Part shown: piece by piece, positions 6,134 through 11,933 of the stretch | How positions within the stretch are numbered: the stretch's first letter is position 1 | Layout: every line of letters starts with the position of its first letter | NCBI GenBank assembly: GCA_947177115.1 | Contig: CAMWTG010000043.1 | Coordinates: 1-13,530 of the forward strand | DNA length: 13,530 nucleotides | Origin: an uncultured Clostridia bacterium | Lineage (GTDB): Bacteria > Bacillota > Clostridia > Oscillospirales > Oscillospiraceae | Direction: 5' to 3' | Notes under the pieces: model-generated | Databases searched by the model: none | What the model saw: the letters and a program-made list of their open reading frames with translations, nothing else | What the model was told of the DNA's origin: nothing | Position numbers and translations under genes: made by a program

Positions 6134-6630
6134 ACCATCGTACATATCCGATCGTTAGTTACGCCGCCCTCCGTCCAGGACTCCTTCTCGCGGACAAAAC
6201 CGCAGCGCAGATGGGTCTGCAGGGAGGCGGTATTGCGCTTCCCCACGCCGGAAAGCAGAGTGACCTCTCCACAAGTTTGCTCCAGGTATTGGATGGTATC
6301 TGTTAAAAGCCGGGCGGCATGGCCTTGCCGCCGGTGGTCTGGGTGGGTCTCCAACGCTCCGATCATCCAGGTGTCTGGCTCATCCAGGGGGAGCAGCCGC
6401 AGGGCGCTGGCCCAAAGGCCGTCCGCCGTCTCGACCATCCACAGGCGTCCCGGCTTGGCGAAGAACTCCTCACGCATGTACGCTGTGTATCCCGCCTCAT
6501 ACTGTTCCAGCGAGGCGGCGGGAGTCTCTGCCGGATACGACCTCTGGCAGTTCTCTATGGAGGATTCCCGGTAAATCGCCAAGACCTTGGGAATATCCAG
6601 TTCTTCCGGGGTTTTAATCGCAAGCAGCAC
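6052..6630 (-). CDS. GNAT family N-acetyltransferase with an overlapping C-terminal tail
   Basis: This is a 192-residue acetyltransferase. The acetyl-CoA binding motif A is clear, THPDHRRQGHAARLL (95-109, with the Q/RxxGxA loop at 100-105), and SGVGKRNTASLQTHLRCGFV (127-146) forms the usual motif B ending in GF. The acceptor is unknown. It starts with GTG at 6630, eight bases after a strong AAAGGAGG (6639-6646 on plus), 21 nt downstream of the preceding acyltransferase gene. The fold should end near MVYR (165-168). The remaining 24 residues are Ser/Thr-rich low complexity and lie antisense to sfsA, so they look like a tail gained by loss of an earlier stop. Confidence 0.85.
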   Translation of the reverse strand: MLLAIKTPEELDIPKVLAIYRESSIENCQRSYPAETPAASLEQYEAGYTAYMREEFFAKPGRLWMVETADGLWASALRLLPLDEPDTWMIGALETHPDHRRQGHAARLLTDTIQYLEQTCGEVTLLSGVGKRNTASLQTHLRCGFVREKESWTEGGVTNDRICTMVYRSPQGVKSTSTGASSSSVSGVTRQS

Positions 6631-6651
6631 AACAACCGCCTCCTTTATATA

Positions 6652-7476
6652 TTATTTTCTGACCCGCACGCCGCTGGCCGCGCCGATTTTTCCGCCTGCG
6701 GCCAAGTGATCTTTTGCCGCCCGCTGGAGGCTGGTATCCTCCGGCAGGTCCTCTGTTGGAAGCGCTGGCACGCACTTGAACAGCCAGCGGTAGAACTCCC
6801 GGTCATCCTCCAGCACTTCGCAGAGGCGGTAATCCCCGGCAAACCGCCGGATGCCGGACCCCTCCGGCAGCATCTCCGCCAGCGCCGGGGCCAGCAGCCA
6901 GCTGCTGCACCGCATTTCCACAGGAGGCCCCTGGCGGCAGAAGGCCCGGCCCTCTCCGGAAAAAAATCTTTCCGCCCAGCCGTAGGAGCGGTCCAGTTCC
7001 TCCCGGGAGAGGACCGCGTCTGAGGGGATGTGGACGCCCAGCGCCCCCTCTCCCGGCAGGTACTCGAACTCCAGCGTCCCCAGACGGAACAGCCGTCCTC
7101 CGGTCTGCCGCCAGGTCCAGAAACCCCGGTCAAAGACCCACTTCCCGGTAATTTCCCAAGTTTCCCGGAGGAATCGGGCGAAACAGCCCATGGTAGCAAA
7201 AAAAACGTCCTCCGGCACGCCGTTTTCCCGGTAGACTTCCCGGGTGTAACAGGCCCCGCCCAGCGCCGCCGCCAGATGGGCCATGCCATCGTCCTCCCGC
7301 CAGATGGGGACGCTGGCCGTGACGGCCTTCCAGGCCGCCTCCGCCGTCTCCGGCGCGGCCAGCTCCCGCAGGGGAAGCACGGGCAGCGTTTCCGCCGCCC
7401 GCGCCAGCGGCCCCATGACCTGCTCCGGCAGGGCCAGCTCCTCCGCAAGAGCCAAAACCGCGCTTTTCTCCCTCAT
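6652..7476 (-). CDS. Acyltransferase-like protein (NAT_N / GNAT_C domain type)
   Basis: This is a 274-residue protein resembling Firmicute proteins annotated 'acyltransferase domain-containing', with a helical N-terminal domain (about 1-105) and a GNAT-like C-terminal domain. Recognisable segments are FWTWRQ (119-124), LFRLGTLEFEY (129-139) and LGVHIPSDAVL (146-156), the pattern of the GNAT-like C-terminal family. Its substrate is not known and I see no canonical RxxGxG/A acetyl-CoA loop. The ATG at 7476 overlaps the stop of tldE as ATGA, with no independent ribosome binding site, so translation is coupled to tldE. Family recognition is from memory of conserved motifs and moderately sure. Confidence 0.65.
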   Translation of the reverse strand: MREKSAVLALAEELALPEQVMGPLARAAETLPVLPLRELAAPETAEAAWKAVTASVPIWREDDGMAHLAAALGGACYTREVYRENGVPEDVFFATMGCFARFLRETWEITGKWVFDRGFWTWRQTGGRLFRLGTLEFEYLPGEGALGVHIPSDAVLSREELDRSYGWAERFFSGEGRAFCRQGPPVEMRCSSWLLAPALAEMLPEGSGIRRFAGDYRLCEVLEDDREFYRWLFKCVPALPTEDLPEDTSLQRAAKDHLAAGGKIGAASGVRVRK

Positions 7477-8744
7477 TCGCCCGCGCCGGCGATGCTGACG
7501 CCGGTCAGGCGGACGGCGTAGGGACCATCGTATTTTGAGGTGACATACCTGTCAGTGGAGAAGGTCAGGTCCTTCTGAGCCTCCAGGATACTGCCATTGA
7601 CGGATCCTCCGGTCACCGGTGTGACAGTGTCGCCATCGATGAGATAGGCCAGCCGGATCTCGCCGCCGAAGTGGCCGCTCATAGGATCCATCTGAAAATC
7701 GGAGAAGGTCACCGCCCACAGGCAGGGGCCTTTTTTCAGCTCTTCAAAGGAAACGGTGCCGTTGCCGCTGGAGAGCTTTTTATAATTGCCGGTGGGCTTC
7801 ACGCCCAGGTAGCGGCAGAAGCGGTTGGGGCCGTGGTAGGCCTGCAGCTTTCCTTCCCGCAGCAGGGGCAGGTCCTCCATGGGGATGCCCTCCTCGCTGT
7901 AGGGCGCGGTGGCCCGGAAGGTCAGGTCCAGACGCTCCCCGGCGGCGTCTCCGCCCTGCACGTCCTCCCCCTGCTGCCAGGTGGAATACTTGGCGTATAC
8001 CGCCGAGGCGGAGGAGCGCTGCACATAATAGGAGAGCACCTCGGCCACCGCGTTGCCGCTGAGGACCAGGTCATATTTTCCGCTCTTGAGGACCCGCTGG
8101 GCCCGGGCGCGGTCCCGGACGAAGGTCAGGGCCTCCTCCACCTTTTCAGAGAGGGCCTGGGTCTCCAGCCCGTCATAGGAGTAGGTATTATGGATCTCCA
8201 CGTCCTCCGGCTCCCGGCACTGGACCACGAACTCGCCGTTGACGTTGGCATCAGTGTAGGACACGTCCGTTCCCTCGGAGGAGAGGATGCGCAGCCGTTT
8301 CCGGCTGACGAACAGCTCGGCGGAGTTGATAAAGGCATCCTCGTGGGTATCCGGGGCGAACAGGGCGCGGACCATCTTCCCGGCGCTCTGGGCCAGAGGC
8401 GCCTGGGCCAGCTCCCCAGCCTTTTCCACCGGGGGCGCCTGCACTGGGTCGGCCAACGCATAGGGGGGATTGGCGGCAAACTGGGCGGCGTAATAGGCGT
8501 CCTTCAGCTCTTTTTCGATCTGCCCATCCTCCATGGAGGCGATCAGCTGCACGGAGGTAAATCCCCGGCCGGCCTCCTCCACATCCCGGAACACCGTCAC
8601 CTCGTACTTGTGGACATCCTTGATCCGCCGGGTGTCCAGCTGCCGGCGGACAAAGAACAGCTCCGCCGTCTCCTCCGTCATCTCATTGATCCGCCACAGG
8701 GAAATACCGCACTTGTCCAGCGCCTTCTTAATTCTTTCGATCAT
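7473..8744 (-). CDS. tldE: TldE/PmbA-family partner of the TldD metalloprotease
   Basis: This is a 423-residue protein paired with the TldD gene just upstream. It has the TldD/PmbA overall plan: an N-terminal domain with scattered similarity, a middle segment KYDLVLSGNAVAEVLSYYV where TldD has its HExxxH helix, and a C-terminal barrel containing the VTGGSVNGSILEAQKDL segment (from about 377). It lacks HExxxH, as expected for the non-catalytic TldE subunit. In E. coli the TldD-TldE heterodimer forms a closed protease that degrades unfolded peptides and matures microcin B17. The ATG at 8744 has GGGAGGT six bases upstream and lies 15 nt after the tldD stop. The clostridial type is divergent, so 'TldD-related' is the safer label. 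Confidence 0.8.
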   Translation of the reverse strand: MIERIKKALDKCGISLWRINEMTEETAELFFVRRQLDTRRIKDVHKYEVTVFRDVEEAGRGFTSVQLIASMEDGQIEKELKDAYYAAQFAANPPYALADPVQAPPVEKAGELAQAPLAQSAGKMVRALFAPDTHEDAFINSAELFVSRKRLRILSSEGTDVSYTDANVNGEFVVQCREPEDVEIHNTYSYDGLETQALSEKVEEALTFVRDRARAQRVLKSGKYDLVLSGNAVAEVLSYYVQRSSASAVYAKYSTWQQGEDVQGGDAAGERLDLTFRATAPYSEEGIPMEDLPLLREGKLQAYHGPNRFCRYLGVKPTGNYKKLSSGNGTVSFEELKKGPCLWAVTFSDFQMDPMSGHFGGEIRLAYLIDGDTVTPVTGGSVNGSILEAQKDLTFSTDRYVTSKYDGPYAVRLTGVSIAGAGE

Positions 8745-8759
8745 CTCTGCACCTCCCGA

Positions 8760-10172
8760 TCAGCCCAGCCGGATGCGGGCCTTCATATAGGGACCGCCAT
8801 CGGACACCTTGACCCACTCCTTGTAGCCCTTGCCGCAGAAGCCGCTGCCGGAGAGCTCCGGCGTTTTGCTCATCATGGTCACGCTCTTCAGCAGGTCGGG
8901 CACGTAGCCGGTGAGGACGATGGGGGAGAAGATCTTCCCCGTCAGCCTGCCGTCCTTGATCTCCCGGGCCGTGGTCACCATGCACTGGATGCCCCAGTTT
9001 TTGGGGTCCTCCATGCCGCTGGAGGGCGACTCCAGCAGGAAGCCGTCCTTCACGGAGGCGATCATCTCCTCCGGGGTAAACTCCCCGCCCTGGAAGTAGG
9101 TGTTGGTCATGCGGGTGTAGGCTTTGCGCTCATAGCTCTCCCGCCGGCCGTTGCCGGTGGGGGCCATGCCCAGTCGGGCGGCGCTGAGGGCATCGCACAT
9201 GCCTGTTTTCAGCACGCCCTTGTCAATGACGATGGTGTCCCCGGTGAGGGTGCCCTCATCGTCAAAGAAAGCGGTGGCAGTCTGTTCCACGGCGCTGCCA
9301 TCGTGCATGGTCACTAAGGGGCTGGCCACGTACTCGCCCACGAACTCCCGGGCCAGGGCCCGGTCCTTGACGAACATGTCCATCTCCACGCCGTGGCCGA
9401 AGGCCTCGTGGACGATCATGCCGGTGGTGTCCGGATCGCAAACGCACTCGTACTCGCCGGGGGCGATGGGCTGGCTGTCCAGCAGCTCCAGGGCGTCCGC
9501 CGCCGCCTTCTCCACACCGGCATCCATATCGTCCAGGACCTCCGCGCCGCCCAGAACGGAGAAGGGGCGGTAGGACATCTTGATCTCCTGTCCCCGGTTG
9601 GCCATCACGGCCACCATGGCGGTGGTCCACATCAGCGTCTGGTCCAGGTCCCGGTTTTCCGACAGGAACAGCTTCCGGCAGGAGCGATAGGCCACCTGGG
9701 CCTGTGCGTCCAGGATGCGCGCATCGCAGGCCAGCGCTTTCTCCCGCAGGGCGGTGAGCTTCTTCACAATGGCCTCGTCCCCCGGATCCCGGGGATGGAC
9801 CTTCCAGGCCGTCTCTTTTTTCAGCGCCGCAGGCTCGTCCGCCGGGACGGGTGTGGGCAGGGGGGCAGCGCCCTCCAGGGCCTTTCCCTGCTCCGCCAGC
9901 CGCCGGGCCAGGGTCTCGCAGATCCCGGGGATCTTCTCCTCGGAGAACTCATTAAAAGAATATTCCGCGCAGCCCGTGCCGTCAAACACCCGGACCACGT
10001 AGCCCGTGCCGCCGCCCATACGGGGCGTACCGATATTGACGCCGCCGCGGCTGATGCTCCAGGAGCGGCAGTCGTCCGCCACCGCCAGCACGGAGGCGTA
10101 GGGATATGTTTCCCGCAAAGCCGCGATCAGCTTCTGCAGGCCGGGCTTTACCCGGTCGATCACTTCAAACAC
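8760..10172 (-). CDS. tldD: TldD-family zinc metalloprotease
   Basis: This is a 470-residue protease subunit. The zinc motif HEAFGHGVEMD is present (His255, Glu256, His260), and the C-terminal SGSGFCGKG supplies Cys446, the expected third zinc ligand. The ENRDLDQTLMW and GMEDPKNWGIQC segments also fit the family. Length matches the usual 450-480 residues. With TldE it should form a cytoplasmic heterodimer cutting unstructured peptides. It starts with GTG at 10172, six bases after GGGAGGT (10179-10185 on plus); no earlier ATG fits. It follows pfkA after a 197-nt gap filled with hairpins and is the first of four closely spaced minus-strand genes. No RiPP precursor or toxin-antitoxin gene is visible nearby to identify the substrate. 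Confidence 0.92.
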   Translation of the reverse strand: MFEVIDRVKPGLQKLIAALRETYPYASVLAVADDCRSWSISRGGVNIGTPRMGGGTGYVVRVFDGTGCAEYSFNEFSEEKIPGICETLARRLAEQGKALEGAAPLPTPVPADEPAALKKETAWKVHPRDPGDEAIVKKLTALREKALACDARILDAQAQVAYRSCRKLFLSENRDLDQTLMWTTAMVAVMANRGQEIKMSYRPFSVLGGAEVLDDMDAGVEKAAADALELLDSQPIAPGEYECVCDPDTTGMIVHEAFGHGVEMDMFVKDRALAREFVGEYVASPLVTMHDGSAVEQTATAFFDDEGTLTGDTIVIDKGVLKTGMCDALSAARLGMAPTGNGRRESYERKAYTRMTNTYFQGGEFTPEEMIASVKDGFLLESPSSGMEDPKNWGIQCMVTTAREIKDGRLTGKIFSPIVLTGYVPDLLKSVTMMSKTPELSGSGFCGKGYKEWVKVSDGGPYMKARIRLG

Positions 10173-10202
10173 AGTAGGACCTCCCTTTTTTTACAATAAT
10201 GT

Positions 10203-10328
10203 GGGGAGCGGCAAGCCGCTCCCCCAAAAAGCGCTCCGCAGGAGTTCGCGCTTAGGCGCGAATAAATTCAAATCGTTTTCCGAGGGCGTGTACCTCGGAA
10301 AAACACTTTGCGGGCCGAACCCAGCCCG
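10203..10328. repeat. Hairpin array between pfkA and tldD
   Basis: Five successive hairpins: 10203-10224 (GGGGAGCGGC-AA-GCCGCTCCCC), 10234-10244 (CTCC-GCA-GGAG), 10245-10262 (TTCGCGC-TTAG-GCGCGAA), 10276-10302 (TTTTCCGAGG with CCTCGGAAAA) and 10311-10328 (CGGGC with GCCCG). They resemble the oadA/oadB arrays in density and in the GCA triloop. No T-run makes any of them a clear terminator, and I see no promoter of good quality for tldD here. Confidence 0.7.
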
Positions 10329-10337
10329 GTCCTTCCC

Positions 10338-10367
10338 TCAAACAAGATGCCAGCGCATCTTGTTTGA
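10338..10367 (-). terminator. 13-bp hairpin immediately after pfkA
   Basis: A perfect stem TCAAACAAGATGC (10338-10350) and GCATCTTGTTTGA (10355-10367) with a four-base loop, directly abutting the pfkA stop codon. On the minus strand the descending arm contains TTGTTTGA but no clean T-run follows. It may end most pfkA transcripts or protect their 3' end. Confidence 0.55.
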
Positions 10368-11375
10368 TCACCGTCCGCCGTAGTTGTTGGTCAGAGCCTC
10401 CAGAATGTCGTAGCGGTCCATATCGAACTGCTTCTTCATGGACAAGGCCTCCTCCATCTCCAGGACCACCATGCGGCCCTCCTGGGTGGCCACCACGCAG
10501 TTGCCCATATTCCCGGAGACAGCCTGCACCGCCATGTAGCCCATGCGGCTGGCGGTCTCCCGGTCCCGGGCGGAGGGCGCGCCGCCCCGCTGGATGTGGC
10601 CCAGTACGGTCACGCGGGGATCGATGCCGATCTCCTCGTGGATCTGCTTGCTGATCTCCATGGTGTTGCCCGCGCCCTCGGCTACCACCACCATGTAGTG
10701 GGTAGTGCCCGCCAGACGGGCCCGGCGAATCTTTTCTACCACGTCCCGCTCAAAGTCCAGCTCCCGCTCGGGGATCAGCACGGCGGTAGCGCCCACGGAG
10801 ATGCCCACGTACAGCGCCAGATAACCGGCGTGACGGCCCATGACCTCCACCACGGAGCAGCGCTCGTGGGACTGCATGGTATCCCGCAGCTTGTCGATGC
10901 ACTCAATGGCGGTGTTGCAGGCGGTGTCGAAGCCGATGGTGTAGTGGGAGCAGCCAATGTCGTTGTCAATGGTGGCGGGGATGCCGGCTACCTGGAGCGG
11001 GTACCCCCGTTCCGCCGCCCGGCGGGAGAGGTCCAGCGCGCCCCGGAAGGTGCCATCGCCGCCGATCGCCACAATGGCGTCCAGCCCCAGCAGGCGGCAG
11101 GTGGCCAGAGCCTTGTCCTGTCCGGCCTGCTCCCGGAACTCATCGCTGCGGGCGGTATAGAGCAGGGTGCCGCCCTTATTAATGATGTGGCTGACGCTGG
11201 AGGTGTCCATGCGGATAAAATCGCTGGAGATCAGGCCGTTCCAGCCTCTGCGGATGCCCACGCAGTCGATGCCGCGGCTGGCCGCAGAGCGGACCACGGC
11301 GCGCACCGCCGCATTCATGCCCGGCGCATCGCCGCCGCTGGTGAGTACGCCGATCCGTTTAACCTGTTTTTCCAT
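10368..11375 (-). CDS. pfkA: ATP-dependent 6-phosphofructokinase
   Basis: This 335-residue phosphofructokinase makes fructose 1,6-bisphosphate in glycolysis. Motifs are GVLTSGGDAPGMNAAVR (9-25, nucleotide loop), IGGDGTFRGA (104-113), PATIDNDI (133-140, catalytic Asp137), MGRHAGYLAL (179-188) and HIQRGG (260-265). The Gly after GGD (Gly108) and the absence of Lys at residue 134 argue for ATP rather than pyrophosphate as phosphoryl donor; residue 134 is Ala where the E. coli enzyme has Gly. Length is slightly above the usual 320. The ATG at 11375 has GGAGGA eight bases upstream. A near-consensus promoter lies about 75 nt before it, and a hairpin ends the gene, so it is probably transcribed mainly alone. 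Confidence 0.95.
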   Translation of the reverse strand: MEKQVKRIGVLTSGGDAPGMNAAVRAVVRSAASRGIDCVGIRRGWNGLISSDFIRMDTSSVSHIINKGGTLLYTARSDEFREQAGQDKALATCRLLGLDAIVAIGGDGTFRGALDLSRRAAERGYPLQVAGIPATIDNDIGCSHYTIGFDTACNTAIECIDKLRDTMQSHERCSVVEVMGRHAGYLALYVGISVGATAVLIPERELDFERDVVEKIRRARLAGTTHYMVVVAEGAGNTMEISKQIHEEIGIDPRVTVLGHIQRGGAPSARDRETASRMGYMAVQAVSGNMGNCVVATQEGRMVVLEMEEALSMKKQFDMDRYDILEALTNNYGGR

Positions 11376-11448
11376 TATGTATGTCCTCCAAATTCCTTAG
11401 GATTAAGGGGCTGTAGGTGTGATGCAGGGCAGAAGCCCACTTGATTTA

Positions 11449-11477
11449 ACTATACTTCCACCGGCGGTGTCTGTCAA
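11449..11477 (-). promoter_or_regulatory. Sigma-A promoter of pfkA
   Basis: Read on the minus strand: TTGACA (11477-11472, perfect consensus), a 17-base spacer, and TATAGT (11454-11449). The predicted start is near 11442. A small hairpin (GGGC-TTCT-GCCC, 11438-11427) then falls at the very 5' end of the mRNA. Confidence 0.88.
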
Positions 11478-11506
11478 GTTTTTCGCGAAAAAAATCCGAT
11501 CCACCA

Positions 11507-11540
11507 AATGGCAGAATCCGTGTAGGGTCGAGCTCGCCCG
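11507..11540. repeat. Dispersed hairpin repeat, copy B
   Basis: This copy begins AATGGCAGAATCCGTGTAGG, one base different from copy A at 441, and is followed by GTCGAGCTCGCCCG. The palindrome is shortened compared with copy A, so the loop region has changed while the lead is kept. It lies between the divergent promoters of pfkA and the ABC-F gene. Confidence 0.6.
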
Positions 11541-11610
11541 TTGTCTACCGAATATCTGCGCGGTATCGATCGCACAACGAAATATTTCTCTGCTGTAACA
11601 AAACTGTAAC

Positions 11611-11639
11611 TGTACAATTCCGTGAAATGTGATATACTA
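11611..11639 (+). promoter_or_regulatory. Promoter of the ABC-F leader
   Basis: TATACT (11634-11639) preceded by TG one base upstream gives an extended -10 box. The -35 position, 17 bases up, is CTGTAC (11611-11616), a weak match. The two direct copies of CTGTAAC just upstream (11594-11612) could be a regulator site. The predicted start near 11646 gives a leader of about 290 nt. Confidence 0.65.
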
Positions 11640-11667
11640 ACAGCAACAATTTCGAAAGGGTGAAAAA

Positions 11668-11696
11668 ATGATCGGTTGATTTTGATTTTCGTGTAA
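11668..11696 (+). CDS. Tiny upstream ORFs in the ABC-F leader
   Basis: AAAGGGTG (11655-11662) places a good ribosome binding site seven bases from the ATG of a three-codon ORF, Met-Ile-Gly-stop (11668-11679). Its TGA overlaps a TTG that opens a six-codon ORF reading Ile-Leu-Ile-Phe-Val after the initiator (11676-11696), which could be reached by reinitiation. Short hydrophobic leader peptides upstream of ribosome-protection or methylase genes often sense stalled ribosomes. Translation here is suggested only by the binding site and position. Confidence 0.35.
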
Positions 11697-11700
11697 CCGG

Positions 11701-11850
11701 ATGCTTTCCCTGACGCCGCGTTTGCCGCGGGGTCTGGTTCCTGTTGCCGAAAGTCAGAAGATGCCGGGTCATTGGCGGCGTTGTGCCGTTGTGCCGGAGC
11801 GTCTCGCTTTGGTACGCCCTTGGGGATCGTTATTCAGTGTTGCTAGATGA
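11701..11850 (+). CDS. Possible 49-codon leader ORF
   Basis: An open frame runs from ATG 11701 (alternative ATG at 11761, 29 codons) to the TGA at 11848-11850, 19 bases before the terminator stem. The predicted peptide is Arg/Pro-rich and matches nothing I know. Neither ATG has a convincing ribosome binding site. A ribosome on it would cover the antiterminator segment 11745-11753, so even low translation would affect the switch. It may be chance. Confidence 0.2.
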   Translation: MLSLTPRLPRGLVPVAESQKMPGHWRRCAVVPERLALVRPWGSLFSVAR

Positions 11851-11900
11851 TGATCCGGCAGTCCTTCTGCGCTTTCGGCATGTCCGAAAGCGTATTTTTT
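11745..11900 (+). terminator. Transcription attenuator before the ABC-F gene
   Basis: An intrinsic terminator is formed by CGCTTTCGG (11870-11878), a five-base loop, CCGAAAGCG (11884-11892) and TATTTTTT (11893-11900), 33 bases before the ABC-F start codon. Upstream, TGCCGAAAG (11745-11753) is a perfect complement of CTTTCGGCA (11872-11880), so pairing there would break the terminator. In turn GAAAG (11749-11753) can pair with CTTTC (11704-11708), with the hairpin CCGCG-TTTGC-CGCGG (11716-11730) enclosed. These give the alternative structures of a classic attenuator. Confidence 0.8.
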
Positions 11901-11933
11901 GTTGTCTGACAAAGGATCGGAGGAGATGCTGTT

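Noticed and set aside
7671..9317. A 548-codon open frame on the plus strand spanning tldE and the 3' part of tldD
   Set aside because: It is antisense to two genes with clear motifs and ribosome binding sites, and has no recognisable domain.
11668..11850. Reading the leader as one longer protein through TGA as selenocysteine
   Set aside because: Two TGA codons occur within five codons, and no SECIS-like hairpin follows directly; short separate ORFs are simpler.
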